Assembly (NCBI GenBank): GCA_035319305.1
Contig: DATHCY010000116.1
Location: 1 to 10,666, forward strand
Reading direction: 5' to 3'
Source of the DNA: Methanocella_A sp035319305
GTDB taxonomy: Archaea > Halobacteriota > Methanocellia > Methanocellales > Methanocellaceae
DNA length: 10,666 nucleotides
Below the pieces are notes generated by a model. That model ran no database searches, was not told where the DNA came from, and saw only the letters and a list, made by a program, of their open reading frames with translations. Each line of letters starts with the position of its first letter. Position 1 is the stretch's first letter. Shown in pieces: positions 1 through 6,814 of the stretch. The position numbers and the translations under genes are program-made.

Positions 1-35
1 CTGCCGGCAATCACGGACCTCAGCGTTTCTAGCAT
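1..35 (-). CDS. 5' end of an unidentified gene, cut by the window edge
   Basis: An ATG at 35-33 on the minus strand opens a frame of eleven codons (MLETLRSVIAG) that continues past base 1. It starts one base after the TGA of the membrane protein gene upstream, which is the spacing of translationally coupled genes in an operon. A purine-rich stretch (GGGTAAAGTGAC) precedes it inside the upstream gene. Too little is visible to name a family. The call rests on the junction alone and could be chance. Confidence 0.4.
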   Translation of the reverse strand, partial: MLETLRSVIAG

Positions 36-36
36 G

Positions 37-555
37 TCACTTTACCCTTTTTATCTTCCGATACACCTGTTCCGGCAGCTTGCCCTCTCTATATAGCCGG
101 TCTACAAGCCGATCCTTTTCCTCGATCACCTCAGCTCCCGAACCAGCGATTACGGTCACGGCAGCAGTCTCGCCGCCCGGCGACAGTGCCGATATCAGCG
201 CAGATAACAGGGGCGTCTGCGTCTGTGTACTGTACGGGTATGGGGTAGATGAGGCCGTCGCTGTCGCATTCGTCGGGACGTATGGGACAGTATCGTAACA
301 CATTACTGGCGGGCCGGTAATAACTTCCGGCATCCGGTGCGCCGAGAATAGCAGGAATGCTATGATCCCTGGCAAAACTAGAGTCATAGCCAGTCCCAGT
401 CCAAGTACGACCATCCAAGCCGGGAAGATATAGATATGTCGGCGTCTCTTTTTCAGGAATAGGTAGCCAGCGTAGGCCGTTAGACAGATGCCGGCAGTAA
501 ACATGATACCACCGACGGTCAGCCATAACAAGTCCACGGTCCAATCAAAAGCCAT
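37..555 (-). CDS. small membrane protein with two transmembrane helices, function unknown
   Basis: Predicted protein of 172 residues from the ATG at 555. I chose this start over a TTG six codons upstream because GAGGTGAT, a near-perfect archaeal Shine-Dalgarno, lies just before it. Two hydrophobic segments (about residues 9-34 and 43-66) are separated by a basic KKRRR turn, which should face the cytoplasm. A Thr/Pro/Ser-rich, low-complexity linker (about 93-112) follows. The last 30 residues are highly charged, with a pattern (DRLYREGKLPEQVY) like the short C-terminal oligomerisation motif of SHOCT-type proteins; that likeness is weak. No catalytic motif is seen. The gene is the first of a probable operon that continues off the left edge. 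A palindrome near the predicted transcription start suggests control by a dimeric regulator. Confidence 0.75.
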   Translation of the reverse strand: MAFDWTVDLLWLTVGGIMFTAGICLTAYAGYLFLKKRRRHIYIFPAWMVVLGLGLAMTLVLPGIIAFLLFSAHRMPEVITGPPVMCYDTVPYVPTNATATASSTPYPYSTQTQTPLLSALISALSPGGETAAVTVIAGSGAEVIEEKDRLVDRLYREGKLPEQVYRKIKRVK

Positions 556-560
556 TATAA

Positions 561-568
561 TCACCTCG
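561..568 (-). promoter_or_regulatory. Shine-Dalgarno site of the membrane protein gene
   Basis: The minus-strand sequence GAGGTGAT lies five bases before the ATG at 555. It matches the complement of the archaeal 16S rRNA 3' end and decides the start codon against the upstream TTG at 573, which overlaps it. Confidence 0.7.
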
Positions 569-591
569 ATCAACGTGTTCTGGGGCGTTTC

Positions 592-610
592 AACATACGA
601 TTTGTATGTT
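592..610. promoter_or_regulatory. palindrome AACATAC-N5-GTATGTT, candidate operator
   Basis: Perfect 7-base inverted repeat with a 5-base centre, about 37-55 bases upstream of the membrane protein ATG. A TATA-like element (TTTTTATCTC on the minus strand, about 622-633) lies above it, so the repeat would cover the expected start of transcription. That is a usual place for an archaeal repressor site. No regulator can be assigned. The arms are not followed by a T-run in the sense expected of a terminator. Confidence 0.4.
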
Positions 611-704
611 TAGTGTCCTTCGAGATAAAAATTGGGTAAGCTACGGTCCTGGTCGAAGCTATCGTCCTGATGTGTCGGCGATATCTGGGCTATCTATCTG
701 TCGA

Positions 705-2669
705 CTATGCGGCAGGCATTATCACTACGAACTTGGCGCCTTCTTTATACTTTCCTGGAACTCGGTTTTCCGCCCATATCCTGCCGTTGAAGTCTTCTAC
801 CAGGGTTTTAACGAGGTATAAGCCAAGCCCTCTTCCTGTCGTTCGGGCGGTTCCGCGCTGCATGCGGGTGAATAGTCGGCTTTTTTTCTCGTCGGGAATG
901 CCTGGACCGTAGTCTGCGATGGTCACCCTGTAATAGCCTTTTCCGTTTTCGGATATTTTTGAAAGTCCTATATCGATCGTTACTGGCTTGTCCGGCATAG
1001 CATGTTTGATGGAGTTGCTGACTAGGTTCGAGATCACGTCCCAGAGCAGGTTATTGGCCTTCACCATACAGCCATTTTTCTCAGCATAATCGATGTTGAT
1101 TTTGACTATTCTGCCTTCAGTGCTTGAGTATTTGTTTTTCACGTCTTCCAGGATGCTGCAGAGGTCGACCTTCGTTGTCTCCATCCCTCCTGCTTCCGCC
1201 CTTTGGATCTTTCGCACATTATCTATAAGCTGTGAGCTGCTCTTTAGCATTTCCAGCGATCTGTTCAGGAGGTTGATCGCGTCCTTGTTCTCGGATACCA
1301 TGTGCTGTACCAGCTCTAGGTTGCCCATGGCTACCATGTTCAGGTTGTTGATGTCGTGGCTCATCAGATCCAGGTACAGTTCTGCCTGTGCTTTGGCGTC
1401 AATCAGGCCTTTTTCGGCGGACTTTAATCCTGTGATGTCGACGATGGTCTCCACCGCGCCGGTAATCCGGCCTTCCGAGCCTTTGATTGGGGCGCTGCTT
1501 GCGAGTATCATGCGCTTGCTGCCGTCCTGCCTTACGACTAGGATCTCCGCGTCCTGTACTAGCATGCCGTAGTTTATCGAAAGGTTTCGTGGTATGTTCT
1601 CGCCGGGATACCTGGAGCCGTCCGGCCTTAGCAGTTGATATGATGCCTGTTCCGGGTCGTAAGTTATCCCTGTGACTGGGTTTCCCAGGATTCTCTCCGC
1701 CTCGGGCGAGAAAAAGGTGATATTTCGGCTTAGGGCGTCGACCACGATGATGCCGATAGGGGCGGTGTTCAGGATACCCTGGAGCGTGGCTCGGGCGTTT
1801 TCCAACTCTACCGTACGCTGCTCCACCCGCCCTTCCAGCTCGCTGTACGCTCTATGCAAGGCGTTTTCGGCTTGTTTTCGTTCCCGGACGTCCCTGCTGA
1901 TGCCTCTATAGCCTTTTAATATGCCGCCCTCCCCGAATATGGGGGTGCCGCTCGTCTCTACGGCCACAGGTTTCCCGTCCTTGCTGACGAGAGAGAATTC
2001 CACGGCCCCAAATGGGCTGAGGCGTTTGATCATATTGTCGAGGGTTTCGTATACGTGTCGCGACTCGGACGCCTCTACGAACTCGTACAGAGACCTTCCG
2101 ATCACCTCCTGAGCCGTATACCCTAGGTAATTGAGGACTCTGGGGCTTGAGTATGTGAATATGGAGTCCCCATCGATTTCCCATACCCAGTCGTAGATGT
2201 TCTCCACCAGGTCCCGATATTTTTCCTCGCTATCACGCAGCTTCTTCTCCGCCCGTTTTCGCTCCGTCAAGTCCCTCGAGATCCCCTGTATCCCGATGAT
2301 CTTCCCCTCTTTGCTGTAGATGGGGGATGTGTTAACCTCGAAAGGAACCTGCCTGCCATAGCCGTCTATGATCATGACTTCATAGGCGGGTATATCCTCC
2401 CCTTTCAGGCGTCTGGCCAGCATCTCGCGAAGGAGAGCGCCAGTTTCCGGGGTGACAAAGTCCCAGACTTTTTTTCCGATGATATCGCTCACTTTCAAAT
2501 GGATGATCTTCTCGACGTTATGGGTGATGAACTGCCACGTGCCGGTCAAGTCGATGGTCCACAGAATATCGCCAGAGTTCTCCAGAAGGAAAAGGTATTT
2601 TTCTTCGTCAGGCTGAGGCTGGCCTTTTTCATCGCCCTTGAAGGGCTTAATGCTTTCCATATGGATCAC
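705..2669 (-). CDS. cytoplasmic PAS-PAS-PAS sensor histidine kinase
   Basis: Protein of 654 residues from a GTG at 2669; an in-frame ATG at 2660, with GTGAT just before it, is an equally good start. No transmembrane segment or signal peptide is visible, so it should sense a cytoplasmic signal. Domains: PAS 1 about 22-135, PAS 2 about 147-265, a coiled coil about 266-292, PAS 3 about 293-413, a second short helix, then the H-box SHDINN with the expected phospho-acceptor His438. The ATPase domain follows, with N-box N548/N552, G1 box DYGPGIPD (586 on) and G2 box GRGLGL (612 on). The two N-terminal PAS domains each end in a typical PAC segment (GIQGISRD, GYRGISRD). No response regulator lies in the window, so its partner is elsewhere. 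It is a paralogue of the kinase at 3224-4789. Ligand and cofactor are unknown. Confidence 0.92.
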   Translation of the reverse strand: MIHMESIKPFKGDEKGQPQPDEEKYLFLLENSGDILWTIDLTGTWQFITHNVEKIIHLKVSDIIGKKVWDFVTPETGALLREMLARRLKGEDIPAYEVMIIDGYGRQVPFEVNTSPIYSKEGKIIGIQGISRDLTERKRAEKKLRDSEEKYRDLVENIYDWVWEIDGDSIFTYSSPRVLNYLGYTAQEVIGRSLYEFVEASESRHVYETLDNMIKRLSPFGAVEFSLVSKDGKPVAVETSGTPIFGEGGILKGYRGISRDVRERKQAENALHRAYSELEGRVEQRTVELENARATLQGILNTAPIGIIVVDALSRNITFFSPEAERILGNPVTGITYDPEQASYQLLRPDGSRYPGENIPRNLSINYGMLVQDAEILVVRQDGSKRMILASSAPIKGSEGRITGAVETIVDITGLKSAEKGLIDAKAQAELYLDLMSHDINNLNMVAMGNLELVQHMVSENKDAINLLNRSLEMLKSSSQLIDNVRKIQRAEAGGMETTKVDLCSILEDVKNKYSSTEGRIVKINIDYAEKNGCMVKANNLLWDVISNLVSNSIKHAMPDKPVTIDIGLSKISENGKGYYRVTIADYGPGIPDEKKSRLFTRMQRGTARTTGRGLGLYLVKTLVEDFNGRIWAENRVPGKYKEGAKFVVIMPAA

Positions 2670-2730
2670 TATCCATGATGGCTTTTGCTTCTCCGGGACT
2701 TTTCATATCGGCCTCTGGTAACCAGATCTA

Positions 2731-2738
2731 CTATATAC
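2731..2738 (-). promoter_or_regulatory. TATA box candidate of the three-PAS kinase gene
   Basis: The minus strand reads GGTATATAG here, about 65-70 bases before the start codon. With usual archaeal spacing, transcription would begin near 2707 and leave a leader of about 40 bases. This is inferred from sequence only. Confidence 0.4.
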
Positions 2739-2810
2739 CGTTTTACATCCGCAAAAATATAATCTTCTTACTGAAATAGGGAAAATAACATGTCTGTAGC
2801 ACCGAGCTGA

Positions 2811-3011
2811 TCAGGAAGCTTAATCAGCATCGACGCGGGCCAACCCACCGTCTCTTCTCTCGCCGAGGCGGCCGGCATTAGCGCAAACAGGCAGAGCATA
2901 GTGGGCCTCAGCCTACCTATAGGTGTTTTGCACCTTAGGATAATGGGACCGTGGGATGAAGAAACCCCAGAGTCGTGGGGTGAACCCACCCATAGACGCC
3001 ATACAATCTAA
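2811..3011 (+). pseudogene. TnpB (IS200/IS605 family) C-terminal remnant with its right-end hairpin
   Basis: A plus-strand frame opens after a TGA at 2808 and runs to a TAA at 3009-3011 without a start codon. Its translation (SGSLISIDAGQPTVSSLAEA at the start; PWDEETPESWGEPTH near the end) resembles the variable C-terminal tail of archaeal TnpB proteins. The coding end contains a perfect hairpin, ACCCCA-GAGTCG-TGGGGT, at 2964-2981. In this family the 3' end of tnpB doubles as the guide (omega) RNA scaffold and transposon right end. The RuvC and zinc-finger parts are missing, so this is a scar. It fills most of the spacer between the two kinase genes. Assignment is from memory of family tails, with no alignment. 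Confidence 0.45.
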
Positions 3012-3223
3012 TCTGTATTGTACATCATGGTAGTTGTCTAACCTTTGTCGTATCTGCTGAAAGTGCTATTGGTTGGGCTTGTCACCGGACTGGACGAGTG
3101 GGTTATGGTCTGTAGCGTGTAAAGCGCTGTGTTTGACGGTGAAGCTAAATTCGTGTTGGGTGGCAATTGTTGGTGTGGGTCTGTAGAAGCCTACGATTAT
3201 TCGTGGCGGCTGTCGTGGTCTGG
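3012..3223. other. spacer between the TnpB remnant and the second kinase gene
   Basis: About 210 bases with short T/G-rich plus-strand runs and no start codon with a ribosome site. I see no gene, tRNA, long repeat or convincing terminator here. Confidence 0.5.
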
Positions 3224-4789
3224 TTATCCGGCGGGCAGCATTACTATGAACTTGGCGCCTTTGAAGGGCTTTCCTTTGATTCGGTCTTCTACCCATATTC
3301 TGCCTTCGAAGCTCTCCACCAGGGTTTTCACTAGGTACAGGCCGAGTCCTCTGCCTGTGGCTCTTGTTTTTCCTCGATGTAGTCGGGTGAATAGTCGGTC
3401 TTTCATGTTATCTGGTATGCCCGGGCCGTTGTCCTCGACGGTAACTTTGAAGAAGTCTTTCGGGCCTTCGCGGATTTTCGAAATTGTGATGTCGATTACT
3501 ACTGGTGTTTCTTGGATGGCGTGTTTGATCGAATTGTCCATTAGGTTGGCGAAAACGTCCCATAATAGCTTATTGGCGGTCATTGTACACGGTCCGTTCT
3601 CTGGGCGTGAGACGTTTATTTTTACGATCTTGCCTTCTCTGCTTGAATATTTTTTTTCCACGTCTTCCATGATCTTGCATATGTCGATTTTTTCTGACTG
3701 TAGCTCCCCTATCTCCGTTTGTTGGATTTTTCTGACGTTGTCAATGAGTTGGGAGCCGCTTTTTAGCATTTCCAGCGATCGGTCCAGTCGGTTAACGGCG
3801 TCCTTGTTTCCGGCCATCATCTGTTGTGCTATTTCGATGTCGCCCATGGCTACGGTGTTCAGGTTGTTGATGTCGTGGCTCATTAGGTCTATGTATAGCT
3901 CAGCCTCCGCTTTTGATTCCTGTAACTCTTCCGTACGGTCTTCCACTCTTTTTTCGAGTTCGCTGTAGGCGGTTTGCAGGGCGTTCTCTGCTTTTTTTCG
4001 ATCGCTGATGTCTCGGCATATGCCTCTGTAGCCTCTCAACGTGTTATCGTCGCCAAAGATCGGGGTGCCGTTCATCTCGACTGCTATGTTCTCGCCGCCT
4101 CTGCTGATCAGCGTGCATTCAACGGCGTAGAACGGCCTTTGTTGGCTTACTACGCCCTCCAGAAGTTCCTTGATACGATTCGTCTCGGCCGGTTTCATGA
4201 GGTCATAAAGGGACATGCCGACGATCTCCTGGGGTGAGTATGCCAGTAAAACGACAACTCTTGGACTTGAATAGATGAATACGGTGTTTCTGTCGATTTC
4301 CCATACCCAGTCGTAGAGGTTTTCCACTAGGTTTCGGTATTTTTCTTCGCTTTTGCGGAGCGTGTTTTCTGATCGTTTTCGTTCGGTCACTTCTCTCGAG
4401 ATTCCTTGTATTCCGATGATCTTCCCCTCTTTGTTGTAGATGGGGGATGTGTTAACCTCGAAGGGGATCCGCATCCCGTACTTATCGATGACTATGACCT
4501 CGTAAGGCGGTACCTCTTCTCCCTTTAAGCGTCTTTGGAGCCTGTCCATTAAAACGGTCCTGGTTTCGGGGGTGACGAAATCCCACGCTTTTTTGCCGAT
4601 GATATCTTCGACTTTGATGTCGACGATCTTCTCGACGTTGCGAGTGATAAACTGCCAGGTGCCGGTCAGGTCGACGGTCCATAGAATATCCTGGGAGTTC
4701 TCCAGCAGGAAACGGTATTTCTCGTCATCGGGCTGAAGCTGATCTATATCCTTGCCATCCTTGGGTTTAACGTCTTCCATCCGGACCAC
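3224..4789 (-). CDS. cytoplasmic PAS-PAS sensor histidine kinase, paralogue of the neighbouring kinase
   Basis: Protein of 521 residues from a GTG at 4789, with an in-frame ATG at 4780 as alternative. It has no membrane segment. PAS 1 spans about 22-135 and PAS 2 about 147-265; a coiled coil about 268-300 leads to the H-box SHDINN with His305. The ATPase domain shows N415/N419, the G1 box DNGPGIPD (453 on) and the G2 box GRGLGL (479 on). Residues 1 to about 290 align without a gap to the three-PAS kinase, after which the third PAS domain of that protein is absent. A TATA-like GATATAGA at 4819-4826 would place the transcript start within a few bases of the GTG, so the message may be nearly leaderless. 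No response regulator is adjacent. Shared kinase cores suggest that both could act on the same partner. Confidence 0.92.
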   Translation of the reverse strand: MVRMEDVKPKDGKDIDQLQPDDEKYRFLLENSQDILWTVDLTGTWQFITRNVEKIVDIKVEDIIGKKAWDFVTPETRTVLMDRLQRRLKGEEVPPYEVIVIDKYGMRIPFEVNTSPIYNKEGKIIGIQGISREVTERKRSENTLRKSEEKYRNLVENLYDWVWEIDRNTVFIYSSPRVVVLLAYSPQEIVGMSLYDLMKPAETNRIKELLEGVVSQQRPFYAVECTLISRGGENIAVEMNGTPIFGDDNTLRGYRGICRDISDRKKAENALQTAYSELEKRVEDRTEELQESKAEAELYIDLMSHDINNLNTVAMGDIEIAQQMMAGNKDAVNRLDRSLEMLKSGSQLIDNVRKIQQTEIGELQSEKIDICKIMEDVEKKYSSREGKIVKINVSRPENGPCTMTANKLLWDVFANLMDNSIKHAIQETPVVIDITISKIREGPKDFFKVTVEDNGPGIPDNMKDRLFTRLHRGKTRATGRGLGLYLVKTLVESFEGRIWVEDRIKGKPFKGAKFIVMLPAG

Positions 4790-4925
4790 TATTTGCTATG
4801 ATTTTCGCCCTTTCAGGGTCTATATCAATATTTCCAAACCCAACTAGTTATAATCTGAGTATTATAAAAACATATTATGTTAAAACCATACAAAAAACCA
4901 TAAAGCGTCCAGAACCCTTCTACAG

Positions 4926-4977
4926 GTCAACTACCCCGTCCTAAAGGGCGGGGTCTTACACCCCTCCGCACTCCCAT
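4926..4977 (-). mobile_element. IS605-type right-end scar (TnpB 3' end and hairpin)
   Basis: On the minus strand a short frame ends in RPRPLGRGS and a TGA at 4929-4927. It overlaps a strong hairpin (ACCCCGCCC-TTTA-GGACGGGGT, one mismatch, 4933-4954) followed by TAGTTGAC. This arrangement, a G/C-rich stem coding the last TnpB residues and then GTTGAC, is typical of IS200/IS605 right ends. Nothing of the TnpB body remains upstream. As a plain G/C hairpin it could also act as a terminator, but the T-run is lacking. Confidence 0.45.
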
Positions 4978-5175
4978 TAAAATAAAACACCAAAGCGAAC
5001 AGACCACCACATACCTCCTCCGATCTCAAGGTAAAACAAGCCACCGAAAACCCCTCACACGATAAACGAGCACAGAACAAGAGAAAACCAGTTGCATCAA
5101 CCCCAAACAGATCGAATCTCGCTGACTCACCATATATCTAACATTTAACCACTCTATTCCTTATCAGGTTCAGTG
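4978..5175. other. gene-free A/C-rich spacer
   Basis: No coding frame with a ribosome site is visible. The plus strand is strongly depleted in G: my count over 4981-5100 is 38 C against 16 G, with A the commonest base. The skew fades near 5160, where the next TnpB-related sequence begins. Confidence 0.5.
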
Positions 5176-5184
5176 ATATGCAGA

Positions 5185-5210
5185 AGCACCTTTCGCAGGC
5201 TGCAGGTGCT
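5185..5210 (+). repeat. inverted repeat AGCACCT-N12-AGGTGCT
   Basis: Perfect 7-base arms around a 12-base loop, about 30 bases upstream of the TnpB C-terminal remnant and on the same side as its reading direction. It could be part of the folded guide-RNA scaffold of the decayed element, or a chance stem. Confidence 0.4.
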
Positions 5211-5246
5211 GCCAGGTCGTAATAAAAATTGAAGGGGATGAGAACC

Positions 5247-5275
5247 CTCAACCTGAGCGGAGATTGCCTTGGTCA
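5247..5275 (+). repeat. direct repeat copy 1 (29 bases, period 72)
   Basis: Starts CTCAACCTGAGC and ends CTTGGTCA. It is identical to the copy at 5319-5347. The 72-base period equals 24 codons, so the duplication is in frame within the TnpB remnant. A further match (GTGGCGA) follows both copies after a small insertion in the second. Confidence 0.85.
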
Positions 5276-5318
5276 TCCGTGGCGACAAGGGCGATGGCAT
5301 CCTGCTCCTGCCTTACGT

Positions 5319-5347
5319 CTCAACCTGAGCGGAGATTGCCTTGGTCA
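5319..5347 (+). repeat. direct repeat copy 2 (29 bases, period 72)
   Basis: Identical to the copy at 5247-5275. After this copy an extra ATAGG-type insertion breaks the alignment and brings the in-frame TAG at 5352. Confidence 0.85.
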
Positions 5348-5449
5348 CCCATAGGGTGGCGAGTGTTTTCCTATGAAACAGGAAGTCATAGCCCTTAGGG
5401 TATGGTAGTTTGCAGGTTTGTGTGAGATCAGATTGTTATAACTCACGAC

Positions 5450-6316
5450 TTATGGTGGGCTGGCGTCCCGGCCAATCTGAAAGCTCAGTGTTGAAATCAT
5501 TCGGCGGCCATCCTTCTCGTGGTAGACGCCAAAGTAGCATCGGTCCCAACCGTAAGACTCATAGTAGCCTGCAGGGCCCGCGATGCCCAGCCGCACCAGG
5601 TAGTTCTTGTTCTCTTCCAGTATCAGCGATTTCTCCTCGATGCGCCTGCCCTTGACTTGGAATGATGCCTTCGCTGTCGTGTGGAGGATCTCAGCGACAG
5701 TCCCCGGGCTTTCCTCCATATAGACTGCCTCGGAATGTTCATGGCCGCAGACGATAACGAATCCGGGCTTGAGGATCTTCCGTACTTGGGCGAACGCGTC
5801 CTCCGGACGGTAGTGGTAGCCGCTCCAGTCGAAGTATCGCTCGTTTCCACGGGATATGCGCTGCCAGGTCATGGAATGGAGCCACGCAGTCAGCCCATCC
5901 GCGTCCTTCGGGGTGATCGATCCCGGATCAATTGGGCCGCCATGAACCGCATATATGCGCTCATCATCATCAGTCCAGTAGAGGTGCGTGGTTTCGAAAA
6001 AGTCCCGCCAGATCTCCTTCCTCCGGCATTCCCGATGAGCCACCTCACTTTTTTCGTTGCTGCCAGAGACCGGCGTCTGGCAGATAAACGCCTCGTCGTG
6101 ATTGCCCAGCACCGATACCAGGTTATCCAGCGATCTCAGCCGATCGATGACCTCGCAGGGATTGTAGCCCCGCTCCACCGTATCCCCAAGGTTGACGATC
6201 TTCCCTACCATGCCGAAACGCTCGACGAAAGCCTGATCCACGGACGTTTTCAGCAGTAGGTCCAGTGCGCCAGCGTCGGCGTGTATATCGGAGAAGAACA
6301 ATATACAACCCTGCAT
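5450..6316 (-). CDS. calcineurin-like metallophosphoesterase
   Basis: Protein of 288 residues with all motifs of the dimetal phosphoesterase fold: D10-x-H12 (SDIHAD), GD at 44-45 (NLGDTVERG), GNHD at 71-74, H125-G126 (VHGGP) and GHEH at 191-194. These residues bind two metal ions and hydrolyse phosphomono- or phosphodiesters. The layout is closest to the Ser/Thr-phosphatase/ApaH-like group, but the substrate cannot be told from sequence. There is no signal peptide, so it should be cytoplasmic. The start is the ATG at 6316; no good Shine-Dalgarno precedes it, which fits translation coupled to the nuclease-like gene ending 41 bases upstream on the same strand. The last 70 residues after the GHxH motif form a domain I do not recognise. 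Confidence 0.88.
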   Translation of the reverse strand: MQGCILFFSDIHADAGALDLLLKTSVDQAFVERFGMVGKIVNLGDTVERGYNPCEVIDRLRSLDNLVSVLGNHDEAFICQTPVSGSNEKSEVAHRECRRKEIWRDFFETTHLYWTDDDERIYAVHGGPIDPGSITPKDADGLTAWLHSMTWQRISRGNERYFDWSGYHYRPEDAFAQVRKILKPGFVIVCGHEHSEAVYMEESPGTVAEILHTTAKASFQVKGRRIEEKSLILEENKNYLVRLGIAGPAGYYESYGWDRCYFGVYHEKDGRRMISTLSFQIGRDASPP

Positions 6317-6357
6317 TGAGTGAGATAATGACCGCCAGATAAATAATCCTTGCCATG

Positions 6358-6813
6358 CTAAGTAAGCTGTCCTGTAGATTGATCATAGGCAAACTTTCTC
6401 CTGGGGTTGCGTCGGTAGCGCTTTAGCTCCCCGGGATTGAGGAGGTTTGCCTTCATCCGCCATAGCGGGATACAGTACATGTAGTTTGGGTTTGATGGCG
6501 AGCCGCCAATGCCGATGACAATGAAAACATGTCTTCCGGTCTGGCTGGCATAGCGCTGGTACTTGCCAGGCTGATATTCTTTAGCCCAAGAAATCCTCCC
6601 TTCGTATAGTGTGGAGCGGAACTTGCATTCCACCCCGAACTTCGCCTTGGACTGAATGTGCTCGATCTCCAGGTCCGGAATGAAGTCGATCTCCTGTTGT
6701 GTCCTGAGGCCATCCTGCGCCCAGCTCAGGATCCTGAAGTCCTTCCCGAACAGGCTCATCACCTGCCTTTCGAAGTCGTAGCCCAGCCCATGAGTCGCGT
6801 CCTTAAATTCCAT
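6358..6813 (-). CDS. PD-(D/E)XK nuclease-like protein, uncharacterised
   Basis: Protein of 151 residues from the ATG at 6813, chosen because GGGAGG lies seven bases before it; an upstream GTG at 6828 falls inside that ribosome site. The layout fits a restriction-endonuclease-like fold: an N-terminal helix with GYDFERQV (Glu15), then PD at 46-47, then a strand with the E-x-K motif VECKFRS (Glu62, Lys64). A conserved-looking helix (WAKEYQPGKYQRY), a hydrophobic strand (VFIVIGIGG) and a tail rich in Arg/Lys follow. Asp47, Glu62 and Lys64 are the expected metal-binding and catalytic residues. Its target may be DNA or RNA; this is inferred from motif pattern only. The phosphoesterase gene follows at 41 bases, likely in one operon. 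Confidence 0.72.
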   Translation of the reverse strand: MEFKDATHGLGYDFERQVMSLFGKDFRILSWAQDGLRTQQEIDFIPDLEIEHIQSKAKFGVECKFRSTLYEGRISWAKEYQPGKYQRYASQTGRHVFIVIGIGGSPSNPNYMYCIPLWRMKANLLNPGELKRYRRNPRRKFAYDQSTGQLT

Positions 6814-6814
6814 A

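Larger units (their letters stand above)
5238..5408 (+). pseudogene. TnpB C-terminal remnant with internal duplication, IS605-type right end
   Basis: In one plus-strand frame the sequence reads NLSGDCLGHP twice, 24 codons apart, then a TAG at 5352-5354, then MKQEVIALRVW and a second TAG at 5406-5408. The order N-x-x-GD, a short variable stretch, MKQE and a short hydrophobic tail is the usual end of IS605-family TnpB proteins. The final codons overlap an imperfect hairpin, CATAGCCC-TTA-GGGTATG, at 5387-5404, as expected for the right end and guide-RNA scaffold. The internal stop, the duplication and the missing catalytic part mark it as decayed. It ends about 40 bases from the stop of the convergent phosphoesterase gene. 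Confidence 0.55.

Noticed and set aside
1093..1572. 159-codon plus-strand frame
   Set aside because: It is antisense to the histidine kinase core and mirrors the shadow of the paralogue, so it follows from codon composition.
2768..2989. 73-codon minus-strand frame in the kinase spacer
   Set aside because: The plus-strand reading ends like a TnpB protein and contains the hairpin in the expected place. The minus frame has no ribosome site and no recognisable pattern.
3129..3968. Long 279-codon plus-strand frame
   Set aside because: It lies fully opposite the second kinase gene. Its Ser/Ile/Leu-rich sequence is the typical antisense shadow of kinase coding, and it has no ribosome site.
4933..4954. 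Strong G/C hairpin as a simple transcription terminator
   Set aside because: No T-run follows on either strand, and the flanking sequence and coding tail fit an IS605 right end better.
5247..5347. Two identical 29-base repeats with a 43-base spacer, CRISPR-like in size
   Set aside because: Only two copies, similarity continues beyond the repeat, and the period is an exact codon multiple inside a TnpB tail. A coding duplication explains it better.
5681..6259. 192-codon plus-strand frame
   Set aside because: It is antisense to the metallophosphoesterase, whose catalytic motifs prove the minus-strand reading.
6123..6392. 89-codon minus-strand frame with a hydrophobic N-terminus, overlapping the phosphoesterase start
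   Set aside because: It overlaps two well-supported genes in another frame, and after 35 residues it becomes the Arg-rich shadow of the phosphoesterase.
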